In this document: one piece after another, positions 44,069 to 53,548 of the stretch
Position numbering within the stretch: position 1 is the first letter of the stretch
How the letters are laid out: every line of letters starts with the position of its first letter
Assembly: GCA_017387685.1 (NCBI GenBank)
Contig: JAFOEU010000002.1
Coordinates: forward strand, 62,001 to 126,000
DNA from: Clostridia bacterium
GTDB taxonomy: Bacteria > Bacillota > Clostridia > Oscillospirales > CAG-272
DNA length: 64,000 nucleotides
Direction of reading: 5' to 3'
Position numbers and translations under genes: made by a program
The notes under the pieces: model-generated
What the model was told of the DNA's origin: nothing
Databases searched by the model: none
What the model saw: the letters and a program-made list of their open reading frames with translations, nothing else

Positions 44069-44108
44069 CAAAGCCACCCGACGAAAAAACGTTCGTCGGG
44101 TGGCTTTG
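44069..44108 (+). terminator. Terminator of paralog B
   Basis: AAAGCCACCCGACGAA / TTCGTCGGGTGGCTTT, 16-bp stem. Confidence 0.88.
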
Positions 44109-44169
44109 TGTAAAATGAACAAATTGACAGGAAATATCTATTTAAAATGCCGAAATTTGATCAAATCGG

Positions 44170-44198
44170 TTGACAAAATCGAAGGATTATGGTATAAT
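44170..44198 (+). promoter_or_regulatory. Consensus sigma-A promoter of paralog C
   Basis: TTGACA, 17 bp, TATAAT with extended TGG; leader of about 85 nt without a convincing hairpin. Confidence 0.88.
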
Positions 44199-44289
44199 TA
44201 CCGCAACAAAAGTATGATTGCAAATGCGAAGCGGATGAGTATTTCCGTGCGAATTTACAATGATATTACTAATAAAAACGGAGGCTACT

Positions 44290-45786
44290 ATGAAAAAGTA
44301 CGTCAAATTGACAACACTGCTTCTTGTGTTTGCAACAATGCTTTCTCTCTTTGCAGCATGCGCTAACACCGGCGGCGAAGACACTACAGCTCCCTCTGGC
44401 GCTCAGACTCAGGCTCCTACCGAGTCGGGTGAAGTAACCGAGGAAGTAACTCTTTACGTTCCCGACGATCTTAATGAAACCTACAACTTCGGCGAAACCA
44501 TTACCTTCTTCATTTGGGATGACTGGCGCATGATGGAGTTCTACTCCGACGAGACCGGCGACCTTATCGACGACGCTATCTATCACCGTAACATCGCTGT
44601 TACCGAGAGACTCGGCGTTGAGTTCGCATGGGTTGAGGCTCCCGGCGACTCCGGCGACTACTCCTCTTGGCTTACTCAGGCTGAAAACGACTGGGCTGCA
44701 GATAACGAGTACGATATCTACGCAGGCTACAGCCGTACCATCCCGCTCCTTACCATCAGAGGTATGGCAGCAAACCTTCTCCAGCAGGAAGCTTTCAACG
44801 TAGAAAAGCCCTGGTGGCCTGAGGCTCTTACCACCGAGTGCACCATCAATGACAGACTTTATTTCTGTACCGGTGATATCGCAACCAGTATGCTTTGGTA
44901 CATGGTAGCATTTATGTACAACAAGGATCTCTATGAGGCTCACATTCTTGATAAGAATGGCGGCAAGACTCCTATGGATATGGTAGATGAGGATAACTGG
45001 ACCCTCGAGTCCTTCCTTAACCTCGTTCAGGATATCTACATAGATGCAGATAACAACGGTCAGAAGGATATTACCGACTTCTACGGTTCTACTATCTACT
45101 CCACCGACATTACCGCATTCATGATCGGTGCAGGCATCACCTCCTTCGAAAAGGCAGAGGATGGCAGCCTCCGTATCTCCGAGAAGTGGAACAGCCAGCG
45201 TTGCGCAGATATCTGTGAGACCGTTGGTAACGCAATGAAGCTTACCGGTATCCTCTGTAACGATGACAGAACCACCTTCCGTACTCAGCAGTCCATCTTC
45301 CACATGGACCGTGTATTCAACATCCCCGGTACCGATACCGGTGGCGAAGGTCTTGACTTCACCGTTGGCGTAGTTCCCGTACCTAAGTTCGATAAGTCTC
45401 AGCAGGAATATAAGACCAACCTCGGTAACCCCTACACCATGTACGCTATCAATGCACAGTCCAAGGAAATGGAAGCAACCGCTACCACTCTTGAGGCTAT
45501 GGCATCTCAGAACTACCGCGCTGTAACTCCCGTTGTATTCGAGGTTGCAATGAAGGTAAGATATACCGATGACTCTCAGGTTGCAGGTATGTTCGATATC
45601 CTTAAGGAAAACGTTTCCTTCGACGTTGGACAGCTTTACTACTACGCAACCGAAAAGCTCCCTGCAAAGGTATTCAGCGATACTTGTCTCTCCGGTAACC
45701 CCGCAGGATTCCTCTCCGCACTCAAGAGAAGTGAAAGAGTTATCAACAACAAGATCAAGGATATTATGAAGGGCTACACCGACTAA
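44290..45786 (+). CDS. Extracellular solute-binding lipoprotein, paralog C
   Basis: 498 residues, Cys24 in FAAC. Same core as A, B and D (ETYNFGETITFFIWDDWRMMEFYSDETGD, EKPWWPEALTTECTINDRLYFCTGDIAT-type, VTPVVFEVAMKVRYTDD). ATG 44290 with CGGAGG upstream; ten in-frame codons before it are leader. Third in a head-to-tail series with independent promoters, pointing to gene duplication followed by separate control. Confidence 0.88.
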   Translation: MKKYVKLTTLLLVFATMLSLFAACANTGGEDTTAPSGAQTQAPTESGEVTEEVTLYVPDDLNETYNFGETITFFIWDDWRMMEFYSDETGDLIDDAIYHRNIAVTERLGVEFAWVEAPGDSGDYSSWLTQAENDWAADNEYDIYAGYSRTIPLLTIRGMAANLLQQEAFNVEKPWWPEALTTECTINDRLYFCTGDIATSMLWYMVAFMYNKDLYEAHILDKNGGKTPMDMVDEDNWTLESFLNLVQDIYIDADNNGQKDITDFYGSTIYSTDITAFMIGAGITSFEKAEDGSLRISEKWNSQRCADICETVGNAMKLTGILCNDDRTTFRTQQSIFHMDRVFNIPGTDTGGEGLDFTVGVVPVPKFDKSQQEYKTNLGNPYTMYAINAQSKEMEATATTLEAMASQNYRAVTPVVFEVAMKVRYTDDSQVAGMFDILKENVSFDVGQLYYYATEKLPAKVFSDTCLSGNPAGFLSALKRSERVINNKIKDIMKGYTD

Positions 45787-45796
45787 TATTTTAATA

Positions 45797-45840
45797 AAAT
45801 ACACGCTTGACGCATTTGTTTGTGTCAAGCGTGTATTTTT
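45797..45840 (+). terminator. Terminator of paralog C
   Basis: AAAATACACGCTTGAC / GTCAAGCGTGTATTTT long stem with loop CGCATTTGTTTGT, followed by T's. Confidence 0.88.
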
Positions 45841-45852
45841 TGCAATTTCCTA

Positions 45853-45881
45853 TTGACAAAACTTGCAAAATGTGATACAAT
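45853..45881 (+). promoter_or_regulatory. Sigma-A promoter of glyA
   Basis: TTGACA, 17 bp, TACAAT with extended TGA. Confidence 0.82.
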
Positions 45882-45910
45882 TAAGCATATTTTATTTGGA
45901 GGACATTGAT

Positions 45911-47149
45911 ATGTTTTTTGAAAGAGTAAAGGATTTCGACGCCGAAGTCGGCGCGGCGTGCGGCAGAGAGTTTGCGCGCCAGTGCGGTAACATCGAGCTT
46001 ATCGCGTCCGAAAATATCGTTTCCGAGGCAGTTCTTCTTGCAGCGGGCGGCGTTCTTACCAACAAGTATGCCGAGGGTTATCCCGGCAAGCGTTACTACG
46101 GCGGATGTGAATTCGTTGATGAGGTCGAGGAGATCGCTCGCACCCGTGCTTGCAAGCTTTGGGGAGCAGATCACGCAAACGTTCAGCCTCATTCCGGTGC
46201 GAACGCAAACCTTGCGGCTTTCTTTGCACTTCTTCAGCCCGGTGACAAGGTTCTTTCTATGAATCTCGCACACGGCGGACATATTTCCCACGGTCTGCCT
46301 ATCAACATTTCGGGTAAGTACTTCACCATCTATCAGTACGGTGTTGACGCCGAAACAGGCCTTATAGATTACGACGAGGTACGCCGTATGGCTCTCGAGT
46401 GCCGTCCCAAGATGATCCTTGCGGGCGCAAGCGCATACCCCAGAATTATTGATTTTGCAAAGTTCCGTGAGATTGCAGACGAGGTTGGCGCATACCTTAT
46501 GGTCGATATGGCTCATATCGCAGGTCTCGTTGCAGCAGGCGTTCATCCATCGCCCGTTCCTTATGCAGATATCGTAACCACCACCACCCACAAGACTCTC
46601 CGCGGTCCCCGCGGCGGTCTCATCCTTTGCCGCGAGCAGTTCGCAACCGCTATCGACAAGGCGATCTTCCCCGGCACTCAGGGCGGTCCCCTTATGCACA
46701 TCATCGCTGCAAAGGCGGTTGCACTCGGCGAGGCACTCCGTCCCGAGTTCGTTGAATATCAGAAGCAGGTTGTAGCAAACGCTGCACGTCTCGCTAAGGG
46801 TCTTAACGATCGCGGTATCAAGCTCGTTTCGGGCGGCACCGAGAACCACCTTATGCTTCTTGACCTCCGTGACACCGGTATGACCGGACGTGAGCTTGAG
46901 GTAAACCTTGATAAGGTACACATCACTGCAAATAAGAATGCGATCCCCAACGACCCCCAGAAGCCCGCTTATACCTCGGGTCTCCGCGTAGGTACTCCCG
47001 CAGTTACCACCCGTGGCTTCGGTCTTGAGGAAATGGATAAGATCGCCGGCTTCATCGCAGATACCGTTTACGATTTCGAGGGCAAGAAGGCTTCCATCGC
47101 CGAGGGCGTTGCAGAGCTCTGCGCAAAGTTCCCCATTTACGTTGGTTAA
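45911..47149 (+). CDS. glyA: Serine hydroxymethyltransferase
   Basis: 412 residues, full length. PLP enzyme that converts serine and tetrahydrofolate to glycine and 5,10-methylene-THF, feeding one-carbon metabolism. Motifs: [58 protein letters not shown] and the PLP-lysine site [14 protein letters not shown] (Lys228). RBS GGAGG before ATG 45911. It stands alone with its own promoter and terminator, inserted between solute-binding paralogs C and D. Confidence 0.97.
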   Translation: MFFERVKDFDAEVGAACGREFARQCGNIELIASENIVSEAVLLAAGGVLTNKYAEGYPGKRYYGGCEFVDEVEEIARTRACKLWGADHANVQPHSGANANLAAFFALLQPGDKVLSMNLAHGGHISHGLPINISGKYFTIYQYGVDAETGLIDYDEVRRMALECRPKMILAGASAYPRIIDFAKFREIADEVGAYLMVDMAHIAGLVAAGVHPSPVPYADIVTTTTHKTLRGPRGGLILCREQFATAIDKAIFPGTQGGPLMHIIAAKAVALGEALRPEFVEYQKQVVANAARLAKGLNDRGIKLVSGGTENHLMLLDLRDTGMTGRELEVNLDKVHITANKNAIPNDPQKPAYTSGLRVGTPAVTTRGFGLEEMDKIAGFIADTVYDFEGKKASIAEGVAELCAKFPIYVG

Positions 47150-47163
47150 TCAGCTCATATAAT

Positions 47164-47192
47164 TGACGGGCAGTTTACTGCCCGTCTTTTTG
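47164..47192 (+). terminator. Terminator of glyA
   Basis: GACGGGCAGT / ACTGCCCGTC followed by TTTTTG. Confidence 0.88.
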
Positions 47193-47229
47193 TATAGCAA
47201 TATTTGTCTATAATAGGGTTGCTTTTGTC

Positions 47230-47258
47230 TTGACAATTCTGCGTTTGTATGGTATATT
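47230..47258 (+). promoter_or_regulatory. Sigma-A promoter of paralog D
   Basis: TTGACA, 17 bp, TATATT with extended TGG. Confidence 0.82.
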
Positions 47259-47289
47259 TATATCAAATAATTAAGGAGAGTGTTGAGAT

Positions 47290-48789
47290 ATGAAAAAACA
47301 CATCAGATTACTGACAGCAATTCTTGCCCTCGTTATGATCCTCCCCTCTATTGTTTCTTGTGCAGAAACTAAGGGTACGGATGTAGTAACCACCGCTCCC
47401 GAGGCTGCTACCGAAGCACCGAGCGCGGAGACAACTGTCGTTATAGAAGAGACTACTCAGTATGAGCCCGACGATCTTGAAGAGAAGTATAATTTTGACG
47501 AAGTTGTAACCTTCTTTATTTGGTCAGACCACAGAATGAAGGAGTTCTTCTCCGAGGATGGCGGAAACACGATCGATCACGCTATATATAACAGAAATAT
47601 CAAGGTTTCGGAAAGACTCGGCATCACCATCGATTTCGTTCAGGAGAAGGGATCTCTCGACTTCTACAAGGAATGGAATAAGAAGGCTGAAAACGATTGG
47701 AATTCGGATAATGCTTATGATATTTATTCCGGCTACAGCCGTGCAGTACCCTTGCTTGCGATTAACGGTATGACCGCAAATCTTCTTGATTACGATACCT
47801 TCAGCGTCGAAAAGCCTTGGTGGCCTGAGGCGTTGACAACCGAATGTACAATCAAGGATAAGTTGCTTTTCTGCACCGGTGATATTGCAACAAGCCTTCT
47901 TTGGTTTATGGATGCCGTTCTTTATAATAAGGAGCTTTACAACGCTTATTATAACGGTCAGCAGACTCCTATGGATATGGTTGATGCGAACGAGTGGACC
48001 TTTGAAAAGCTTTTCAATCTGACAAAGGAGATTTACACTCCCGCTGCTGACGGCTCTGCAGAAAACGCTTCCTACGGTATTTCGGTTTATGAGACCGATA
48101 TCGACGCCTTCCAGACCGCTGCAGGAATTACCTCGCTTGAAAAGACAGAGGATGGCGGACTTCGAATCTCCGAAAAATGGGATAGCCAGCGCTGTGCAGA
48201 TGCTTGCGAAATGGTTGGAAATTTCCTCTTGAGTCAGGGTGTATACCACGGCGATGATAAGGAAACAAGAAGAATATTCTTCAACGAGCAGTCGATCTTC
48301 CACGTAGACCGCGTGCTTATTATGGCGGGACAGGATAATGCCGACACGGGTAAGGTTGAATTTGCTTGCGGAATCGTTCCCGTTCCTAAGTTCGAAGCAA
48401 CCCAGGAGGATTATCAAACCAACCTTGGAAACTCCTTCTCGATCTATGCGGTAAACAACAATTCCAAGCTCGCAGATATCGCTGTTACAACTCTTGAGGC
48501 GATGGGCTCCGAGAACTATCGCAGCGTAACTCCCGCGGTATTTGAGGTAACTATGAAGCAGAGATACGCTGACGATGCGCAGTCCTCGAGAATGTACGAT
48601 ATTCTTCGCGGTACTGTATCCTTCGATATGGGACGACTTTTCTCGGCTCATTTCAGCAACTACACATCAAAGAGCTTCCGCGTTACTACTCTTTCTACAA
48701 ATCCCTCGGGATTCCTCACTCTTGTTGAAGCGCGCTCCAAGGGAATCAAGAAAAGCCTTGAAACTCTTATGAAGGCATTTGAAGACTAA
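47290..48789 (+). CDS. Extracellular solute-binding lipoprotein, paralog D
   Basis: 499 residues, Cys24 in IVSC. Core as in A-C (EKYNFDEVVTFFIWSDHRMKEFFSEDGG, EKPWWPEALTTECTIKDKLLFCTGDIAT-type, VTPAVFEVTMKQRYADD). Less C-biased codon use and more AT in third positions than B and C, so possibly less highly expressed or a more diverged copy. RBS AAGGAGAG lies 11 nt upstream. Own promoter and terminator. Confidence 0.88.
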   Translation: MKKHIRLLTAILALVMILPSIVSCAETKGTDVVTTAPEAATEAPSAETTVVIEETTQYEPDDLEEKYNFDEVVTFFIWSDHRMKEFFSEDGGNTIDHAIYNRNIKVSERLGITIDFVQEKGSLDFYKEWNKKAENDWNSDNAYDIYSGYSRAVPLLAINGMTANLLDYDTFSVEKPWWPEALTTECTIKDKLLFCTGDIATSLLWFMDAVLYNKELYNAYYNGQQTPMDMVDANEWTFEKLFNLTKEIYTPAADGSAENASYGISVYETDIDAFQTAAGITSLEKTEDGGLRISEKWDSQRCADACEMVGNFLLSQGVYHGDDKETRRIFFNEQSIFHVDRVLIMAGQDNADTGKVEFACGIVPVPKFEATQEDYQTNLGNSFSIYAVNNNSKLADIAVTTLEAMGSENYRSVTPAVFEVTMKQRYADDAQSSRMYDILRGTVSFDMGRLFSAHFSNYTSKSFRVTTLSTNPSGFLTLVEARSKGIKKSLETLMKAFED

Positions 48790-48790
48790 A

Positions 48791-48825
48791 TAATAATCCC
48801 GAGGCGATATGCCTCGGGATTATTT
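48791..48825. terminator. Bidirectional terminator
   Basis: ATAATCCCGAGGC / GCCTCGGGATTAT around GATAT, between convergent genes. Confidence 0.9.
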
Positions 48826-48834
48826 ATGTATAAA

Positions 48835-49899
48835 TTAATAAACTTCCTTTTCGAACTTCTTCCACGGAACGTCGATGCCGGTCTCGTTGTCGAGAAGTCT
48901 GCCGATATGGTAGAGAAGGGGAAGATCGTCAGCCTTGATGACGCCCATAGCCTCGAGAGTCTTAGCCGCCTCAACTGTTCTGCCTGCAATAGCGATGGAC
49001 TCGAGGGTAACACCCTTGAGAGCATCCATAGCGTCCTTGAAGCTCATGCCGGTTCCAAGGAGAGTACCGATCTTACGGGTTCTGCCGCCGAATACGGTAA
49101 CGTAGAGGTCGCCTGCGCCAAGCTCGATGTTGTCGGGATGACCGCCACAAAGGCCCAAGAGAATTCTCATCTCGCGAACAGCCTGACCGAAGAGGGCTGC
49201 CTGAGAGTTGTAATGCTCAAACTCACGTCCCTCGCGCTTGTAGGACATACCGATAGCGAGAGATACACCGAGAGCGTAAGCGTTCTTGAGAGCAACCGCG
49301 CACTCAACACCGCGAACGTCGGTGGAAAGGCTTACGTGGTAGTAGGGAGCCTCAAAGAGATCGCGGATCTCGCGGAGAAGCTCGATCTTACGGCCGCAGA
49401 AGGTTACGCAAGAGGGATCGAGGTCTGCAAGCTCATAGGATGTGCAAGGACCGCCAACTGCGCAGAAGTCAATGTTCTTCTTGCCGCAAGCTGCAGCAAC
49501 CTCTTCCATACGCTCGGGGTAAGAGATCATCTTACCTTCGCCAAGGTGGATCATACCCTTGGAGATAGAGAGAACAGGAACGCCGTCGGGAAGGCGCGGA
49601 ATTACGTAATCGAGATACCAGTCAAGACCGAAGCTGGAAACGCCGCAGATGGAGAGGTCTGCTCCCTCGAGAGCCTTTTCCATTTCGTCAACGGTGTAGA
49701 ATTCGGTGCCTGCGGGAATGGGGCGCTTGAGGGTGAGATGCTCACCGGTAGCGCGAGCGTGCGCGATGATCTCGCCGTCAAGGGGAGAGCCTACATAGCG
49801 GATCTTGCAGCCGTTGTAAGCAGCGGGCCAGGTGATGGAGGAGCCCATCATACCGCAGCCGATAACTGTGATAATGGGATGTTCGGACTTGTTTCTCAT
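48835..49899 (-). CDS. NAD-dependent glycerol-3-phosphate dehydrogenase family protein
   Basis: 354 residues, cytoplasmic. Rossmann N-terminus ITVIGCGMMGSSITWPAAYNG in place of the usual GxGxxG..LA, then LSISKGM (GpsA-type PVLSISKGMI), VGGPCTSYEL and the helical C-domain VECAVALKNAYALGVSLAIGM. The substrate-binding lysine motifs SKG and LKN are present. It may reduce dihydroxyacetone phosphate for lipid synthesis, but the divergence in the nucleotide loop and the GGRTRKIG segment make a different 2-hydroxy-acid phosphate possible. I leave the symbol blank for that reason. RBS AAAGGAAG before the ATG. Confidence 0.82.
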   Translation of the reverse strand: MRNKSEHPIITVIGCGMMGSSITWPAAYNGCKIRYVGSPLDGEIIAHARATGEHLTLKRPIPAGTEFYTVDEMEKALEGADLSICGVSSFGLDWYLDYVIPRLPDGVPVLSISKGMIHLGEGKMISYPERMEEVAAACGKKNIDFCAVGGPCTSYELADLDPSCVTFCGRKIELLREIRDLFEAPYYHVSLSTDVRGVECAVALKNAYALGVSLAIGMSYKREGREFEHYNSQAALFGQAVREMRILLGLCGGHPDNIELGAGDLYVTVFGGRTRKIGTLLGTGMSFKDAMDALKGVTLESIAIAGRTVEAAKTLEAMGVIKADDLPLLYHIGRLLDNETGIDVPWKKFEKEVY

Positions 49900-49935
49900 G
49901 TTTATCTTCCTTTGTATAAAATTTTTCCCAATATT

Positions 49936-49964
49936 ATTATACTACAAAAATATATCTATTTCAA
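49936..49964 (-). promoter_or_regulatory. Sigma-A promoter of the GpsA-like gene
   Basis: Minus strand: TTGAAA, 17 bp, TATAAT. Confidence 0.78.
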
Positions 49965-50027
49965 TACTTTTTTGAAAAAACGGCGATTTGCATATTTTGT
50001 GGTATAAGCGACATTGTTTTTATAGTA

Positions 50028-50060
50028 AAAATAACACCCGACGGATCGGGTGTTATTTTT
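50028..50060 (-). terminator. Terminator of solute-binding protein E
   Basis: AAATAACACCCGA / TCGGGTGTTATTT around CGGA, with T-rich continuation on the minus strand. Confidence 0.88.
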
Positions 50061-50066
50061 ATGTAA

Positions 50067-51563
50067 TTAACCGAGAGTTTCGATGATCTTGCCGAGTGAT
50101 CTGGACCAAAGCTTACCGTTGGTAGCATAGTAGCTGCTCCAAGAGGTGCTTCCGGTTTCCTGAGCTGCCTGACGGAATGCCGCGAAGCAGTTGAGCTGGT
50201 CTGCGAAGAGACGACCGGGATCGAATACGAGAGTATCGTGGAGAAGGTCGAACATCTGCGCGTTCTCAAGAGTATCGAGGTAACGGTACTGGAATGCTTC
50301 CTGATACATAACAGGAGTCAGGTAGCGGTAGCCGTAGGAGGAAAGACACTCAAGAACAGCTGCGGACATAGAGGGATCGGGTGCATTGACGGGGATGGAG
50401 AAGAGGCTGAGCCAATAGCTTGTAATGGTGTAGTACTCTTCCTGATCCTTGTCGTAAAGCGGGAAGGGAAGAACTGCAAAGTCGAAGCTTACCTCCTGAA
50501 GGGAGTTCTGAACGTCAGAAACGCCACCGCAGTGGAAGAGAACGTTGCCGGATGTGAATCCGTTTGCACCGTTGATAGCGAGGATCTCAACGTCCGAGTT
50601 ATCAAAGAGGAAGCTACGGCAGGTCTGGAACCAAGCCTCGAGGCGGTCGCCGGTGAGCTCGTCGGACATAACAAGCTTGTTGTCAGCATCGTGCTCAACG
50701 AAGCGGAAGCCTGCGCCATAGAAAAGGCTGTCGTACTCAACGTTGTTGGGGAAGGTTACACTGTAAGCTGCGGAGCCATCGGGATTGATGCCCTGAATGG
50801 TACCGAGAGCAACCTCTGCGAACTTATCCATAGTCCATTCCATGTTGTTTACGAGCTCGTAAAGGTTAGGAAGCTGATGGGTTTCAGCAAGATCGAGGTT
50901 AGCGATAATGCAGTGAATGTTACGTACGAGTGTACCGGTAATATCACCGGTGGTGAAGTAAACGTTGTTGTTGATATGGCAGGACTCCTGAATATCGGAG
51001 GGCCACCAGGGGCGCTCCCAGTCAAGATACTCGATCTCGGAGATATCATGGTAGAGTCCCTTCATAGCGCCGATAGGAGCAGCGGGGGTGTACTGACCGA
51101 CGAGGTCGAAAGCATCCTTGGTGCCTGCGGAAACGTTAGCTTCAACAGTGGTGATGAAGGAGTTACGGTTGCTCCAGTCACCGTTCTGCTTGGAGAGAAC
51201 GATGTCGAGGCCGAGACGCTCTTCGGTTCTTACCTGACGGTCATAGATAGCGTCGTGGATCTTTTCGCCGTTGGTGGTGTCATCCTCGTTCCACTCCCAC
51301 ATTACCTGGTTGGACCAGGTGAAAATAACGAATTCCTCGTTATTGTAGTTGAGTTCGGGAAGTCTGTCGAGTTCGTAACCGTTTTCGTCAACGGGGTAGG
51401 TGGTTTCTGCGGGTTCGGTAGAGCCTGCTACGGGAGCTTCGGTGGATGCATTCTCGCCTGCGGTGGTTGTTTCAGGGTCAACGGGAGTGTTGGCGCAAGA
51501 AGCAAAGCAGAGCGCGAGCATCAGAAGTGCCATAATGCCGGCAAAGATGCGGATCTTTTTCAT
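50067..51563 (-). CDS. Extracellular solute-binding lipoprotein, paralog E
   Basis: 498 residues, Cys23 in FASC. A more distant relative of A-D: NNEEFVIFTWSNQVMWEWNEDDTTNGEKI, DAIYDRQVRTEERLG, ERPWWPSDIQESCHINNNVYFTTGDITGT-type core, and YLTPVMYQEAFQYRYLDTLENAQMFDLL near the C-terminus. RBS AAAGGAAT before the ATG. Opposite orientation to A-D and also without permease genes. Probable carbohydrate receptor; ligand unknown. Confidence 0.87.
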   Translation of the reverse strand: MKKIRIFAGIMALLMLALCFASCANTPVDPETTTAGENASTEAPVAGSTEPAETTYPVDENGYELDRLPELNYNNEEFVIFTWSNQVMWEWNEDDTTNGEKIHDAIYDRQVRTEERLGLDIVLSKQNGDWSNRNSFITTVEANVSAGTKDAFDLVGQYTPAAPIGAMKGLYHDISEIEYLDWERPWWPSDIQESCHINNNVYFTTGDITGTLVRNIHCIIANLDLAETHQLPNLYELVNNMEWTMDKFAEVALGTIQGINPDGSAAYSVTFPNNVEYDSLFYGAGFRFVEHDADNKLVMSDELTGDRLEAWFQTCRSFLFDNSDVEILAINGANGFTSGNVLFHCGGVSDVQNSLQEVSFDFAVLPFPLYDKDQEEYYTITSYWLSLFSIPVNAPDPSMSAAVLECLSSYGYRYLTPVMYQEAFQYRYLDTLENAQMFDLLHDTLVFDPGRLFADQLNCFAAFRQAAQETGSTSWSSYYATNGKLWSRSLGKIIETLG

Positions 51564-51597
51564 TGTATAGATTCCTTTCTAAAATATAGTTAACATT

Positions 51598-51626
51598 ATG
51601 ATATCATTTTTTTACCCCGCTGTCAA
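51598..51626 (-). promoter_or_regulatory. Sigma-A promoter of paralog E
   Basis: Minus strand: TTGACA, 17 bp, TATCAT. It lies between this gene and the end of the phosphohexomutase gene, where no terminator hairpin is seen. Confidence 0.8.
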
Positions 51627-51675
51627 GAGATTTTGCAAAAATATGCAAAAAATTGACAACGGGGTGTTATTTTAT

Positions 51676-53370
51676 TTATATTTTAGGTTCAAAGGCAGTC
51701 TTGAGTGCTTTGTATTTTTCTTCAGCACTTGCCTTGTCGGGTGCGCAAACGCAGTAGTAGAACTTACACTTCGGCTCTGTTCCGCTGGGACGAACGGCAA
51801 CCCAACAGCCGTCCTCGAAGATGAAACGGAGAACGTCGGATGCGGGGAAGCCTGCGGCTTTCGTCTCGTCGGAGAGGTAGTCTTCAACTTTTATGACCTT
51901 CACGCCTCCGACCTCTGCGGGAGCGTTTTCACGCAGACCTGCGGTGAGTGCCGCGATCTTCGCCTTGCCGTCGAGTCCGGGGAAGTAGAAGTTCGATTGC
52001 GAATCAAGGAAATAGCCGTACTTTTCGTGAATAGCGGCGAGGACGTCGATAAGGGTCAAGCCGTAATTCTTGTAGTAAGCCGCCGCCTCGCAGAGCATCA
52101 TAGAAGCCTGAACGCCGTCCTTGTCGCGAACGAAATCAGAGATCAGACAGCCGTAGCTTTCCTCATAGCCGAAAACAAAGCCGTAATTGCCCTCGGCACG
52201 GTGGCGCGCGATCTTCTCTCCAATGAACTTGAAGCCCGTGAGGGTCTTTTCGACCTTAACTCCGTATCTGTCGCAGATGCGGTCGCCGAGATCGGAGGTT
52301 ACGATGGTGGTCACCATATAAGCGTCGGTGGGGAGGGAAGAGTCATCGGTACGGCGCGAAAGTATATATTCAAGGAGCACAGCCGCAGATTGGTTACCCG
52401 TCATAAGCACCATTTCGCCGTCTTTATTAAGAGCGGCAACGCCGAGACGGTCGCAGTCGGGGTCTGTGGTGATAACGATATCAGCTGCGGTTTCCTTCGC
52501 AATACGAAGAGCCTCGGTGTAAGCCTTAGGCGACTCGGGATTGGGAGATTCAGTTCCCGAAAAATCGGGATCGGGATCACACTGCGAAAGGACGGGGATC
52601 ACCTCATAACCGCAATCGGCAAGCACGCGGCGAACGGGCACGTTACCCGTACCGTGCTGAGGCGAATAAACGACCTTCAGTTTTGCAGCACTCTCTCTGT
52701 CACGCGAGATCGAGATATTTTCAACGCGCATAGCGTATTCGTCATCGATCGACGGATCGAGCATAACGATCCTATCGCCCGCTTCCTCGAGGGTGAGGCA
52801 AGGAACGGCAAGCTCATCCTTAACTTCTTTTACAAGCGCGATAACCTTCTCGCTTTCTTCAAGCGAAAGCTGACAGCCTTCTGCGTCGTAGATTTTGTAT
52901 CCGTTATATTCGGGCGGATTGTGCGAAGCCGTGATCATAACCCCTCCCGCCGCGCGCATCTTGCGAACGGAGAAGGAAAGCATAGGCGTGGGACGAAGCG
53001 AATCGAAGATATAAGCGCGAACACCCGCGGCGGCAAAAACACCCGCGGTCGCAAGCGCAAATTCACGCGAATAGCGGCGGTTATCGTGCGAGATAACAAC
53101 GCCCTTTTCTGCGGCATCAGCACCAAGGCTCTTGATATATTCTGCAAAACCGAGGCTGACGCGCATAACGGTGTAGATGTTCATTCTTCCGATACCCGCG
53201 CCGAGAATACCGCGCATACCGCCCGTGCCGAATTCCAGCTCGGCGGCAAAACGCTCGGCAATAGCCTTTTTGTCATCCTTTATAGAAATCAACTCTGCCT
53301 TGATGTCGGGCGCAATACCCTCAAATCCAAGCCAGCGATCAAAGTCAGTCATATACTTTTCGGTAGACAT
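51676..53370 (-). CDS. pgcA: Phosphoglucomutase / phosphomannomutase (alpha-D-phosphohexomutase)
   Basis: 564 residues. Interconverts hexose 1- and 6-phosphates through a phosphoserine. Motifs: FGTGGMRGILGAGIGRMN, active site ITASHNPPEYNGYKI (Ser149), metal loop TTDPDCDRLG, sugar-binding GYEESYGCL and phosphate-binding RPSGTEPKCKFY. The length and the opening LEFGTGGMRG fit the long PgcA type that links glycolysis to glycolipid and wall sugar synthesis, and that channels galactose carbon from galK. Start at ATG 53370 with GAGGAG upstream; an in-frame ATG 18 nt further up would sit before the RBS. Confidence 0.94.
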   Translation of the reverse strand: MSTEKYMTDFDRWLGFEGIAPDIKAELISIKDDKKAIAERFAAELEFGTGGMRGILGAGIGRMNIYTVMRVSLGFAEYIKSLGADAAEKGVVISHDNRRYSREFALATAGVFAAAGVRAYIFDSLRPTPMLSFSVRKMRAAGGVMITASHNPPEYNGYKIYDAEGCQLSLEESEKVIALVKEVKDELAVPCLTLEEAGDRIVMLDPSIDDEYAMRVENISISRDRESAAKLKVVYSPQHGTGNVPVRRVLADCGYEVIPVLSQCDPDPDFSGTESPNPESPKAYTEALRIAKETAADIVITTDPDCDRLGVAALNKDGEMVLMTGNQSAAVLLEYILSRRTDDSSLPTDAYMVTTIVTSDLGDRICDRYGVKVEKTLTGFKFIGEKIARHRAEGNYGFVFGYEESYGCLISDFVRDKDGVQASMMLCEAAAYYKNYGLTLIDVLAAIHEKYGYFLDSQSNFYFPGLDGKAKIAALTAGLRENAPAEVGGVKVIKVEDYLSDETKAAGFPASDVLRFIFEDGCWVAVRPSGTEPKCKFYYCVCAPDKASAEEKYKALKTAFEPKI

Positions 53371-53403
53371 TAAAATCTCCTCTTTCAAAAATAATACCGT
53401 ATT

Positions 53404-53432
53404 ATTATACTATATTTGCGTGCATTTTTCAA
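53404..53432 (-). promoter_or_regulatory. Sigma-A promoter of pgcA
   Basis: Minus strand: TTGAAA, 17 bp, TATAAT. Confidence 0.78.
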
Positions 53433-53513
53433 GTCCTGACAAGTAAAAAAGCAGAGTTTTCATCGCGGAAAGGGACAAAAGGAGAGAAATTTTGATAAAA
53501 ACTGGAACTTGTA

Positions 53514-53542
53514 TTGACTTTTAATAAAATATGGTGTATAAT
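53514..53542 (+). promoter_or_regulatory. Sigma-A promoter of the structured RNA
   Basis: TTGACT, 17 bp, TATAAT. Predicted start at about 53549, the first base of the closing stem. Confidence 0.8.
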
Positions 53543-53548
53543 GAAGAA

